From Phytohabitans sp037414955 (GTDB taxonomy: Bacteria > Actinomycetota > Actinomycetes > Mycobacteriales > Micromonosporaceae): DNA of 64,000 bases. Location of the stretch: NCBI GenBank assembly GCA_037414955.1, contig JBBEWH010000200.1, positions 1 to 64,000 of the forward strand, read 5' to 3'. The position numbers and the translations under genes were made by a program. Below are positions 41,306-49,220 of the stretch, one piece after another. Position 1 is the stretch's first letter; each line of letters opens with the position of its first letter. The notes beneath the pieces are model-generated. The model was given only the letters and a program-made list of their open reading frames with translations. It was not told the DNA's origin and made no database searches.

Positions 41306-42310
41306 ATGTTGATCGGTGACGTGGCACGACGGTCCGGGGTCAGCGCCCGCATGCTCCGGCATTACGACTCGCTCGGTCTGGTGCGGCCAACGGGTCGCAC
41401 CGGGGCGGGCTATCGCGAGTACTCCAGCGAGGACATCCGGCGCATCTTCCATATCGAGAGCCTGCGGTCACTGGGGCTGTCGCTGCGTGACGTCGGGCGG
41501 GCGCTGGACGATCCCGGCTTCACGCCCTCCGACCTCGTCGACGACCTCATCCGCCAGACGCGAGAACGGATCGCGAGGGAGACGGAGCTGCTCACCCGAC
41601 TCCGCCGGATCGGTGCCGCGGAACCCGCCGACTGGGAGGACGTCCTCCAGATCGTCGCCCTCCTCCAGGCGTTGGGGTCGGAGAGTGCCGGGAAGCGCCA
41701 GCGCGCGGCCTTGTCCTCCGTCGAAGGAGTTCCGGTGCCGGCGGAAGCCCTGGCCGAAGCGGTGTTGAGCGAGACGGACCCGAACGTCGCCGGAGCCCTT
41801 CGATGGGCTCTGGTGCAATCGGGCGATGGCGCGTTGGCGGTGCTGGCGGAAGGCCTCGACGGACCCGTGGCCGGGGTGCGGAAACGCGCCGTCCAGTCCA
41901 TCGCCGAGATTCCGAACGGCGCGGCGACCGCACTGCTGCGGGACGCCCTCACGAACGCCGACATCGTGGTCCGCAGGTATGCGGCGCTGGCGCTCGGGAC
42001 ACGTGGCGTGTCCGACGCGGTCCCGACGCTCGTCGACATGATCATCGAGGAGGCGAACGACGTCGACGCGGCCGACGCACTGAGCGCGCTCGCGAGCGAT
42101 CCCGCGCTGGCGGATCAGATCGCCACCACGCTCGTCGACCACCTCGCCAACGGCGCCATTGAATCGCCGGCACGCCGACGGCTGACCCAGGCACTCGCGG
42201 ATATCCCCGGGAGCACGGCGTCACGTGCCCTCGCGGAGCTGTCCCATGACGACGACCGCGCCATCGCGCTGACCGCGACATACATTCTCAGGCTGCGCGA
42301 CGCCCGGTAA
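41306..42310 (+). CDS. MerR-family regulator fused to HEAT repeats
   Basis: A 334-residue protein. The MerR winged helix is at residues 1-70 (LIGDVARRSGVSARMLRHYDSLGLVRPTGRTGAGYREYSSEDI), followed by the dimerising coiled coil (SDLVDDLIRQTRERIARETELLTRLRRI, about 75-105). The rest is HEAT repeats (VPVPAEALAEAVLSETDPNVAGALRWALVQ, VAGVRKRAVQSIAEIPNGAATALL, IVVRRYAALALGTRGVSDAVPTL). HEAT repeats thus take the place of a small-molecule sensor, hinting at a protein or large ligand. The neighbouring HEAT protein may be its partner or a competitor. Confidence 0.9.
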   Translation: MLIGDVARRSGVSARMLRHYDSLGLVRPTGRTGAGYREYSSEDIRRIFHIESLRSLGLSLRDVGRALDDPGFTPSDLVDDLIRQTRERIARETELLTRLRRIGAAEPADWEDVLQIVALLQALGSESAGKRQRAALSSVEGVPVPAEALAEAVLSETDPNVAGALRWALVQSGDGALAVLAEGLDGPVAGVRKRAVQSIAEIPNGAATALLRDALTNADIVVRRYAALALGTRGVSDAVPTLVDMIIEEANDVDAADALSALASDPALADQIATTLVDHLANGAIESPARRRLTQALADIPGSTASRALAELSHDDDRAIALTATYILRLRDAR

Positions 42311-42347
42311 CGGGCGCCCGGGAAGCATTCGTGGTTCCAGCCGTTCG

Positions 42348-43322
42348 CTAGGAGGGCACAGTCTGGGGGAGGCCGAACTGCGCGAACAGGGCCGGTTGAA
42401 TGAACGCGTGCCAGGACGCGATCCTGCCGTCGCGCCAGTGCAGCACGTGCAGGGCCCAGGGCTCGAACGCGCCACCCGCGCCCGCGCGGTACGTCGCCAC
42501 CGCCGGGGACCCGTTCGCGTCGGTCAGCGCCGGCCGGACGTGGCCGCACGTCGCCTTGTTGGCCTCCAGCCAGACCCGGAACGCGTCCCGGCCGGTCAGC
42601 CAGAACGAGTAGGGCGGCATCGACACGACGACGTCGTGGTGCAGCAGCGAGACGATGGCGTCGACGTCGAACCGCTCGAACGCGTCGACGTACCGTCGCA
42701 GCAGGCGGGGATCGACCGGCTCGTTCCCGGCGGGCGGCGTCACGTCGCGGCGACGGGCCTCGGCCAGCGTCGCTCGGGCCCGCCGCAGCAGGCTGTGCAC
42801 CGCGTCCACGCTGGTCTCCAGCAGCGCCGCGACCTCAGCGGCCCGCCAGCGCAGCACATCGCGCAGGATGAGCACCGCCCGCTGACGCGGCAGCAGGTGT
42901 TGCAGCGCCGCCACGAACGCCAACCGGATCGACTCCTGCGACATGGCGCGCTCGACCGGGTCGTCCGTGTCGACGTTCCAACTCGGTATCGGGGACACCC
43001 AGAGCGACTCGGCCAGCGGCGCGCCCGGGTTTCCCCGCCCGTCATCCGGCGCGGCCAGGTCCATCGGCAGCGCGCGCCGGCGCCGGTCGTTGGCCGCGTC
43101 GATGCAGACGTTCGTGGCGATCTTGTACACCCATGGGCGCAGACCCGAACGATCGTCCAAGCGGCTCAGACCCCGCCACGCCCTGATCATCGTTTCCTGT
43201 ACCGCGTCTTCGGCGTCGTGCGACGAGCCGAGCATCCGGTAGCAGAAACCCAGCAGCGGGCGCCGCAGTTCCGCCAGCTCTCGCGCCAGCATGTCGTCAA
43301 CCGCCGTCAGAATCTGGGTCAT
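42348..43322 (-). CDS. ECF-like sigma factor with SnoaL-type C-terminal domain
   Basis: A 324-residue protein. Region 2 is LRRPLLGFCYRMLGSSHDAEDAVQETMIRAWRG and region 4 is LPRQRAVLILRDVLRWRAAEVAALLETSVDAVHSLLRRARATL. The C-terminal ~110 residues form a SnoaL/NTF2-like domain (YVDAFERFDVDAIVSLLHHDVVVSMPP...WHAFIQPALFAQFGLP). In ECF families with this tail (ECF41-like and the TIGR02960 group) the domain modulates polymerase binding in place of a separate anti-sigma factor. ATG 43322 is used. It lies 38 bp after the STAS protein gene. Confidence 0.88.
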   Translation of the reverse strand: MTQILTAVDDMLARELAELRRPLLGFCYRMLGSSHDAEDAVQETMIRAWRGLSRLDDRSGLRPWVYKIATNVCIDAANDRRRRALPMDLAAPDDGRGNPGAPLAESLWVSPIPSWNVDTDDPVERAMSQESIRLAFVAALQHLLPRQRAVLILRDVLRWRAAEVAALLETSVDAVHSLLRRARATLAEARRRDVTPPAGNEPVDPRLLRRYVDAFERFDVDAIVSLLHHDVVVSMPPYSFWLTGRDAFRVWLEANKATCGHVRPALTDANGSPAVATYRAGAGGAFEPWALHVLHWRDGRIASWHAFIQPALFAQFGLPQTVPS

Positions 43323-43360
43323 CTTCGTGCCCACCCCCGGAAACGAGTCCGCCTGTCTCA

Positions 43361-43726
43361 CTACTGAGACCGCGGCGGCGGCCGAAACTCGTCGCGGGTG
43401 GGCGAGTGACGCTCGACATACCGCGGATCGCACGGCAGCAGGTCGGCGAACCCGAGCAGGTCGAGCAGCGTGCGCAGGGCAGGATCGGCGCGCTGGAGCC
43501 GGAGTTGGCCGCCGGCTCTGCGCGCGACCAGCCGCAGCCGGGCGAGGGCGTCGATGACCTCGGCGGCGGACCCGGACAACCGCTCGACATCGCAGTCGAC
43601 GACGGCGCCCGGCGACTCGCGCAGCAGCGTACGGACGCGGTCGCACCACGTCGCGGCGGCGGCCCGGTCCGCTCGCGCGGCCAGCACGACCACGACGTGA
43701 ATCGGCGTCCGTCGGTGAGTGTCCAC
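43361..43726 (-). CDS. STAS-domain-like protein
   Basis: A 121-residue protein from GTG 43726. Strand-helix pattern VVVDCDVERLSGSAAEVIDALARLRLVARRAGGQLRLQRADPALRTLLDLLGFADLLP fits a STAS fold, as in anti-sigma factor antagonists. The usual phosphorylatable serine appears as LSGSAAEV. It sits directly upstream of the sigma factor gene on the same strand, so a link to its control is plausible but unproven. Confidence 0.7.
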   Translation of the reverse strand: MDTHRRTPIHVVVVLAARADRAAAATWCDRVRTLLRESPGAVVDCDVERLSGSAAEVIDALARLRLVARRAGGQLRLQRADPALRTLLDLLGFADLLPCDPRYVERHSPTRDEFRPPPRSQ

Positions 43727-43752
43727 ACAAGTGGGACCGCCAGCGCGGGGAA

Positions 43753-43770
43753 AACTCGTCGCGACGAGTT
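43753..43770. promoter_or_regulatory. Perfect 18-bp palindrome before the MFS gene
   Basis: AACTCGTCGCGACGAGTT lies 28 bp upstream of the MFS start and 27 bp from the STAS start on the other strand. It is a likely operator in a divergent promoter; the cognate regulator is unknown. Confidence 0.65.
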
Positions 43771-43797
43771 CGCGGCCGGGTCGCGGTTGTAGCTGGC

Positions 43798-45252
43798 ATG
43801 GTCAACCAAGCGGTACATCCACGAACACGTCCGTCCCGGAGCGCGATCAGGCCGGGAATCATTCTCGCGCTCGTCTGCGGCGCCCAGTTCATGATCACGC
43901 TCGACATCGCGATCGTCAACGTCGCGCTGCCGTCGGTCCAGGCCGACCTCGGCCTGGACCAGTCCGACCTGCAATGGGTGGTCATCACGTACGGCCTGGT
44001 GCTGGGCGGGCTGCTGCTGCTCGGCGGCCGGGCCGCGGACCTGTTCGGGCGCCGGCGCGTGCTGCTGGCCGGGCTCGGTGTCTTCACGGTGGCGTCGTTG
44101 ACCGCCGGCTTGGCCGGGTCGTTCTGGCAACTGGTCGGGTCGCGGGCGGCTCAGGGCCTGGGCGCGGCGCTGATGGCCCCGGCCGCGCTGGCGATCGTCG
44201 TCGGCACGTTCGCGGAGGGGCGGGCGCGGAACAAGGCCCTCGGCCTGCTCGGCGCGGTGAGCGGCAGCGCGGCCTCGGTCGGTGTGGTGGTCAGCGGGCT
44301 GCTGACGGCCGGTCCCGGCTGGGAGTGGATCTTCTACCTCAACGTGCCGATCGGGCTGGCCATGCTGGTCCTGATCGTCCGGTACATCCCCGTGGACGAG
44401 CGCATCGCCCGTGGCCGGGCCGACATCGCCGGCGCGGTCGCGGTGACCGGCGGGCTGATGGCCATCGTGTACGCCATCAACCAGAGCGTCGAGCACGGTT
44501 GGACGTCGTCCACGACGATCGGCTTCATGACTGCCGGGCTGGCCGCGCTCGCGATATTCGTGCTGATCGAGCGCCGCACGGCTGCCCCGCTCATGCCGCT
44601 GTCGATGTTCCGCCGGCCGACGCTCACCGCGGCGAACCTGGTCGCCGCCCTGGTATTCGGCGCGTTCTTCGCGACGATCTTCCAGGCCTCGCTGTTCATG
44701 CAACAGGTGCTCGGCTACTCGGCGCTGCGTACCGGCGTCGCCTACCTCGCGATCGCCACTACCTCCCTCGTCGTCGCGGCCGGTCCCGCGCCGCGGTTGC
44801 TGGCCCGGCTCGGCGCCGGGTGGTCCCTGGCGGTCGGGCAAGGCTGCTCGGCGGTCGGACTGCTCTGGCTGGCCCGCGTCCCGTCCGACGCCGGGTACTG
44901 GGTGGACCTGTTCCCCGGATTCGTCCTGGTCGGCGCCGGCGTCGGACTGTCGCTGGTCGCCGCGCAGGTAGCGGCGTTCGTCGGCATTCCCAAGTCCGTC
45001 AGCGGCCTGGCCGGGGGCATGGTCGAGACCGCCCGAGAGATCGGCGGTGCCCTGGGGACCGCGATCGTGGCGTCGGTCGCCATCGCCAGCACCACCCACC
45101 TGCTGGCCGCCGGTCGGCCCGCGCCCGCCGCGCTGACCGAAGGCTTCCAGGACGGATCGATCGTCGCCGCCGGCTTCAACCTCGCGAGCGCCCTGGCCGC
45201 GGTGCTCGTCCTGCGGCGCGCGGAACGAAACACCGCCAGCCCACAACCCTGA
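43798..45252 (+). CDS. MFS drug:H+ antiporter, DHA2 (EmrB/QacA) family
   Basis: A 484-residue protein with about 14 membrane helices. Motif D1-like LDIAIVNVALPSVQADL is in helix 1, motif A GGRAADLFGRRRVLLAG between helices 2 and 3, and motif C GAVSGSAASVGVVVSGLL in helix 5. It is expected to export a drug or metabolite by proton antiport at the cytoplasmic membrane. It is divergent from the STAS/sigma operon across an 18-bp palindrome. A strong hairpin follows the stop. Confidence 0.92.
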   Translation: MVNQAVHPRTRPSRSAIRPGIILALVCGAQFMITLDIAIVNVALPSVQADLGLDQSDLQWVVITYGLVLGGLLLLGGRAADLFGRRRVLLAGLGVFTVASLTAGLAGSFWQLVGSRAAQGLGAALMAPAALAIVVGTFAEGRARNKALGLLGAVSGSAASVGVVVSGLLTAGPGWEWIFYLNVPIGLAMLVLIVRYIPVDERIARGRADIAGAVAVTGGLMAIVYAINQSVEHGWTSSTTIGFMTAGLAALAIFVLIERRTAAPLMPLSMFRRPTLTAANLVAALVFGAFFATIFQASLFMQQVLGYSALRTGVAYLAIATTSLVVAAGPAPRLLARLGAGWSLAVGQGCSAVGLLWLARVPSDAGYWVDLFPGFVLVGAGVGLSLVAAQVAAFVGIPKSVSGLAGGMVETAREIGGALGTAIVASVAIASTTHLLAAGRPAPAALTEGFQDGSIVAAGFNLASALAAVLVLRRAERNTASPQP

Positions 45253-45256
45253 TCGA

Positions 45257-45295
45257 CGGTCCGCGGGCTCGACTCCTGTTCGAGCCTGCGGACCG
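45257..45295. terminator. Hairpin terminator between convergent genes
   Basis: CGGTCCGCGGGCTCGA pairs with TCGAGCCTGCGGACCG (one mismatch) around a 7-nt loop, 5 bp after the MFS stop and just before the stop of the convergent small gene. Confidence 0.8.
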
Positions 45296-45303
45296 CCGGC
45301 TGA

Positions 45304-45546
45304 TCAACCGTTCTGAGGGCTGGTGTTGTCGGTGCCGCCGAGGCGGGCCAGGAACTCGTGACACTTGTGGGCTCGTGCGGAGTCCTCGGCCATGACCTGC
45401 TCGAAGAAGGCCGCGATCTCGTCCTGGCCGGCGTTCTTGGCATCCCGGACGTACTGTCCATAGTCGTGGCCCGCTTTGAGCGAGTGGTACTGCACCGAGA
45501 TGAGGTCGAACGTCACGTCGTCGAAGCCGGTCTCTCCCGTAGCCAC
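45304..45546 (-). CDS. Small hypothetical protein, possibly ferritin-like
   Basis: An 80-residue protein from GTG 45546 with GGAAGGAGA upstream. It is helical and acidic: FDLISVQYHSLKAGHDYGQYVRDA, then DEIAAFFEQVMAEDSARAHKCHEFLARL. The E...ED...H spacing resembles half of a ferritin-like bundle, but this is too short to be certain. No signal peptide. An upstream in-frame start at 45576 lacks a ribosome site. Confidence 0.6.
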   Translation of the reverse strand: MATGETGFDDVTFDLISVQYHSLKAGHDYGQYVRDAKNAGQDEIAAFFEQVMAEDSARAHKCHEFLARLGGTDNTSPQNG

Positions 45547-45713
45547 GCGGGTCTCCTTCCGCTCGCGGTGGCGCAATCATGCGTTGTCGGTGTAGTCGTA
45601 CCCACGTTGTTGCCTGACATTCCCGATTCCGTGGCCGGCTGCGCTGCCTTCCGGTGTGTTCCCGCGGCGCCCCGGCCGAGTGTCGCGGCGACTTTCACGG
45701 GTATCCATCCGCC

Positions 45714-46319
45714 ATGCGTGCACTCATCATCAACTGCACTTTGAAATCTTCTCCCGAACCGTCCAACACCGAGGCGCTCGCCGGCGTCGTCGCCGAGGCT
45801 CTCGAGAAGCACGGAGTCGTGGTGGACTGGATTCGTGCGGTCGACCACAACATCAAACCCGGTGTGCGGAGCGACGAAGGGCCGGGCGATGACTGGCCGG
45901 CGATACGCGAGAAGGTCCTCGCGAGCGAGATATTGATCATCGCGACCCCGACCTGGGTGGGTCGACCATCTTCGATCGCCCAGCGCGTGATCGAGCGAAT
46001 GGACGCGTTGATCTCGGAGACCGATGACCAAGGCCGGCCAGTCGCCTACAACCGGGTCGCGGGTGTGGTCAACACCGGCAACGAGGACGGCGCCCACCAC
46101 GTGATCAGCGAGATCAACGGGGCACTCGGTGACATCGGCTTCACCATCCCTGGCCAGGCATGGACATACTGGCATCTTGGACCCGGCGCCGGACCCAACT
46201 ACCTTGACGATCAGCGTGGCCACGACTGGGCCGCCAAAACCGGACGGGCTATGGCGTTGAACCTCGTCACCGTCGCCCGCGCCTTGGCCGCTACGCCGAT
46301 GCAGGCACCACCCGAATGA
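45714..46319 (+). CDS. Flavodoxin-like NAD(P)H:FMN reductase family protein
   Basis: A 201-residue protein with the flavodoxin fold: a first strand and phosphate loop ALIINCTLKSSPEPSNTEAL, then ILIIATPTWVGRPSSIAQRVIERMDAL (flavin ring loop) and AGVVNTGNEDGAHHVISEINGAL. It probably uses NAD(P)H to reduce a quinone, flavin or nitro compound. The ATG at 45714 is used because the upstream frame has no family sequence. It is the first of several redox enzymes in the 45-58 kb stretch. Confidence 0.85.
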   Translation: MRALIINCTLKSSPEPSNTEALAGVVAEALEKHGVVVDWIRAVDHNIKPGVRSDEGPGDDWPAIREKVLASEILIIATPTWVGRPSSIAQRVIERMDALISETDDQGRPVAYNRVAGVVNTGNEDGAHHVISEINGALGDIGFTIPGQAWTYWHLGPGAGPNYLDDQRGHDWAAKTGRAMALNLVTVARALAATPMQAPPE

Positions 46320-46379
46320 CGGCGACCCCGTTCCGACGGTGTCGGCGCCCTGAGCGGCGGGAGAGGGGTTGCGGGGCGG

Positions 46380-47288
46380 TCACCGGTGCTGCGCCGTGCC
46401 CAGCTCGTCGGTGAGCCGTGCGATGGCGTCCTCGGCCGTGGGGACGGGGCCGAACAGCTTCCGCTGTCGACGGGGGTCGGCGACGTAGCGGCCGCTGTCG
46501 ATCCAGCCGAACATCGCGGCCATGTCCTTGACTATCGGCATGAAGCGGCCGGCGACGGCTCCCGTGGCGCGGGTGACGGCGGACGGGACGGCCCACACCC
46601 TGATCTTCTTTCCGGCCCGGCTGCCCATCAGGTCGGCCACCTCGCGCACGCTGACCGGACGGTCCCAGCCGATGTCGATGCGCTCACCGTCGTCGACCTC
46701 GGCGTCGACCGCGGCCGCCAGGCACGCCGCGAGGTCGGAGGTCTTGACGAAGGTCAGCGGGACGGTGGTCTTGCCCATCCAGATCAGGCGGCCCTTGTCG
46801 ATCGGGTTGCCCGCCATACTCGCGATCTGGTCGAGGAACGCTCCGGGGCGCAGTGCGACGAACGGGACGCCGAGCTGTTCGAGCTTGTCCTCGGCGACCT
46901 TCTTGTGCCAGAAGTGCGGGACATCGGGCGTCTGGTCGCTGGTGAGGATGCTGGTCAGGACGAACCGCCGGATGCCGGCGCGGTGGGCGGCCTCGGCGAG
47001 GTTGGCGTTGCCGATGGTGTCGATGTCGTGCGCGTTCTTGCCGCCGCGGGTGTAGCCGGCAGCGGTGGTGATGACGGCATCGGCGCCGTTCATGGCGGCG
47101 ACGAGCGAGTCGAGGTCGAGCATGTCGCCGCGGGCGATCTCGACACCTCGGCGTTCGAGCCTGCTCCCGTCGGTGGTCGGCCGGACCAGGGCGCGCACGT
47201 TCTTACCGCGCTTGAGCAGTTCGTCCACGACCTTGCCCCCGAGGGAGCCGGTCGCGCCGACGACGAGGACCGGGCGGGTGGTGGTCAT
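46380..47288 (-). CDS. NmrA-like NAD(P)-binding protein, copy 1
   Basis: A 302-residue atypical short-chain dehydrogenase. It has the nucleotide-binding loop VVGATGSLGGKVVDELL (GxxGxxG), RALVRPTTDGSRLERRG and GDMLDLDSLVAAMNGADAVITTA. The C-terminal part LTFVKTSDLAACLAAAVD then MPIVKDMAAMFGWIDSGRYV is typical of NmrA/SDR_a5 proteins. It is either an NAD(P) sensor or a reductase. It is divergent from the quinone oxidoreductase gene, sharing a gap with MarR-type sites. Confidence 0.87.
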   Translation of the reverse strand: MTTTRPVLVVGATGSLGGKVVDELLKRGKNVRALVRPTTDGSRLERRGVEIARGDMLDLDSLVAAMNGADAVITTAAGYTRGGKNAHDIDTIGNANLAEAAHRAGIRRFVLTSILTSDQTPDVPHFWHKKVAEDKLEQLGVPFVALRPGAFLDQIASMAGNPIDKGRLIWMGKTTVPLTFVKTSDLAACLAAAVDAEVDDGERIDIGWDRPVSVREVADLMGSRAGKKIRVWAVPSAVTRATGAVAGRFMPIVKDMAAMFGWIDSGRYVADPRRQRKLFGPVPTAEDAIARLTDELGTAQHR

Positions 47289-47422
47289 GAGGTGTCTCGC
47301 TTTCCATCAGTGGGCTTGGGCGGGCGGAGCAGTGGTGACCGCCGGCGGGGAGGGGGCGCGGGCCTTCGCCGCCGAGGTCGTCCCGGCGGTCCGCGATGCC
47401 CCTGGGTAGCAGCGTAGCAAAA

Positions 47423-47473
47423 TACTTGGCCAGCCACCTAACTTCCGCTATGTTTATGTGTCTGGCCACCTAA
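47423..47473. promoter_or_regulatory. Two MarR-type sites in the NmrA/oxidoreductase divergent gap
   Basis: TTATGTGTCTGGCCACCTAA (47454-47473) has arms TTATGTG and CACCTAA with one mismatch. A weaker copy ends in the same CCAGCCACCTAA at 47430-47441, 32 bp earlier. The first matches the site at 49098-49117 near the MarR gene. Binding by that MarR protein is inferred. Confidence 0.65.
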
Positions 47474-47500
47474 TCGGTGGCGAACACGTGAGGAGTCGTC

Positions 47501-48406
47501 ATGAAAGCCATCCTGTTCGACCGTTTCGGCGGCACGGAAGTGCTGCACGAGGCGGACATCGACGCCCCGCAGCCCGGCCCCGGGCAGGTCCGCGTCCGCG
47601 TCAAGGCGGCCGGGGTGAACGCGCTGGATGGCAAGATCCGGTCCGGGGCGCTGCAGGCCACGTTCCCGACGCCGCTGCCCGCCATCCCCGGTCACGAGGT
47701 CGCCGGCGTGGTGGACGCCCTGGGTGAGGGCGTTCGGGACGTGCGGGTGGGTGACGAGGTGGTGGGCTGGTCGGACACCGGCTCGTACGCCGAGTACGCG
47801 CTGGCCACCACCGTGGCCCCCAAGCCCGCCGGCCTCGACTGGCAGCACGCGGTCGCGCTGCCGGTGGCGAGCGAGACGGCCGAGCGGGTCCTGAACCTGC
47901 TGGGTGTCACCGCCGGGGAGACCGTGCTGATGCACGGCGCGGCCGGAGGGGTCGGAACCCTGGCGGTCCAGCTCGCCACCGCCCGCGGCGCGCGTGTCAT
48001 CGGCACCGCCGGCCCCGCGAACCAGGAATACCTCGCCTCGCTCGGCGCCACCGCGACCCTTTACGGCGAGGGCTTGGTCGAGCGGGTCCGGGCGCTCGCC
48101 CCCGACGGCGTGGACGCGGTGTTCGACCTGGCCGGGAAGGGAGCCCTCGAGGACTCGATCACCCTGCGGGGCGGCACCGAACGCATCGTCACCATCGCCG
48201 ACTTCCGTGCGCGCCAGCTCGGCATCACCTTCGCCACCGGTGGTCAGAAGGCATCGGCCACCCGCCTCGCCGCCCTGGCCCAGGACGCCGCGACCGGCAA
48301 GGTCGTCACCACCGTCACCGCCTACCCGCTCGCCCAGGCCGCCACGGCACAGCAGGTCAGCGACGCCGGGCATGTCCGGGGCAAGCTCGTCATCACCGTC
48401 GACTGA
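47501..48406 (+). CDS. Zinc-independent quinone oxidoreductase/alcohol dehydrogenase-like protein
   Basis: A 301-residue medium-chain dehydrogenase. The GroES-like part is at residues 1-115 (AILFDRFGGTEVLHEADIDAPQPGPGQVRVRVKAAGVN, IPGHEVAGVVDALGEGV). The Rossmann part has LMHGAAGGVGTLAVQLATARGARVIGTA and VDAVFDLAGKGALEDS. The zinc-binding cysteines of alcohol dehydrogenases are absent, so it is a quinone oxidoreductase-type, NADPH-dependent enzyme. It is divergent from an NmrA-like gene and probably repressed by the MarR protein encoded downstream. Confidence 0.88.
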   Translation: MKAILFDRFGGTEVLHEADIDAPQPGPGQVRVRVKAAGVNALDGKIRSGALQATFPTPLPAIPGHEVAGVVDALGEGVRDVRVGDEVVGWSDTGSYAEYALATTVAPKPAGLDWQHAVALPVASETAERVLNLLGVTAGETVLMHGAAGGVGTLAVQLATARGARVIGTAGPANQEYLASLGATATLYGEGLVERVRALAPDGVDAVFDLAGKGALEDSITLRGGTERIVTIADFRARQLGITFATGGQKASATRLAALAQDAATGKVVTTVTAYPLAQAATAQQVSDAGHVRGKLVITVD

Positions 48407-48452
48407 ACACACCCGCCACCCCGTCCGCCGACCTTGTTCCGTCGGCACCCTC

Positions 48453-48588
48453 GGGCTCGCCAACCCTGGCCTGGTCGAGCGGCTACGCTCTGACGCGCCG
48501 CTGAACACCGCGACTCCGGCGACCTTCTACGGCGGCGGAAGCGGCCGGCTCCACCGACTGCCCCACCTACACCCGTCTGAGGAAACGA
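48453..48588 (+). pseudogene. 3' remnant of an alkene reductase (Old Yellow Enzyme) gene
   Basis: One frame reads GLANPGLVERLRSDAPLNTATPATFYGGG, the typical last 50 residues of OYE-type alkene reductases (LANPDLxxRLRxGAPLNxPxxxTFYGGG). The following YTDYP-type end appears only in the next frame (GSTDCPTYTRL), so there is a frameshift as well. The rest of the gene is missing. It lies in the gap between the quinone oxidoreductase and MarR genes. Confidence 0.7.
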
Positions 48589-48591
48589 ACC

Positions 48592-49071
48592 ATGCCCGAC
48601 CCCACACCTCACATCCCCACGACGGCCAGCGAGGGGCAGATGAGCTATGCGATCTTCCAGCTCGCCCGCGCTCACCGCGGCTACGCCGCCGCCCTGCTTC
48701 GCGAGATTGACCTGCATCCCGGACAGGAACTGCTGCTGATGCACCTCCTTGACCGGGACGGCCAGACGCAGTCCGAGTTGCTCGATAGCGTCGGCCTGGA
48801 CCACTCCACGGTGTCCAGGTCCCTACGGCGAATGCAGGACGCCGGCCTGGTCATCCGCGAGCCGGCCGAACACGATCGGCGGGTCGTGGTCGTCCGCCTC
48901 ACCGACAAGGGCCATGCCATGCGCGAGCCCATTGCGGCCATGTGGCAGGCCCTGGAGGAGATAACCGCGCGGAACCTGTCGGCGCAGCAGGCCGTGTCCT
49001 TCGTCCGCACCGCCTACGCCATCGCCGACACGATCAACAGCCGCGCTCGTCGGCGAGAAGAGTCCAAGTAA
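48592..49071 (+). CDS. MarR family regulator, copy 1
   Basis: A 159-residue protein with the winged helix at about residues 50-100 (GQELLLMHLLDRDGQTQSELLDSVGLDHSTVSRSLRRMQDAGLVIREPAEHDRRVVVVRLTDKG). The DRR wing and flanking dimerisation helices are intact. It starts at ATG 48592 behind GAGGAAACG. It probably binds TTATGTG-N6-CACATAA-type sites (47454, 49098) and controls the upstream quinone oxidoreductase and NmrA genes in response to a phenolic or oxidant signal. Confidence 0.9.
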   Translation: MPDPTPHIPTTASEGQMSYAIFQLARAHRGYAAALLREIDLHPGQELLLMHLLDRDGQTQSELLDSVGLDHSTVSRSLRRMQDAGLVIREPAEHDRRVVVVRLTDKGHAMREPIAAMWQALEEITARNLSAQQAVSFVRTAYAIADTINSRARRREESK

Positions 49072-49097
49072 CGGCGCTGTCGGCGTCTCCTTGGACG

Positions 49098-49145
49098 TTA
49101 TGTGGCTGGACACATAAATGTCAGAATAGACCTGTGGCTAGCCAC
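49098..49145. promoter_or_regulatory. MarR-type palindromes downstream of the MarR gene
   Basis: TTATGTGGCTGGACACATAA (49098-49117) has perfect 7-bp arms and matches the site upstream of the oxidoreductase. GTGGCTAGCCAC (49134-49145) is a second palindrome. No intact gene starts after them: a GAGGAGGACC ribosome site and ATG (49216) lead into only about 25 codons, suggesting a promoter left behind by a deletion. Confidence 0.65.
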
Positions 49146-49220
49146 GTATCCGCTAGACTGCTGCCCGGAGCATCGGGCTCGGCGGTGTTGAGCCGAGGAG
49201 GACCGGCGCGGGCCGATGGC

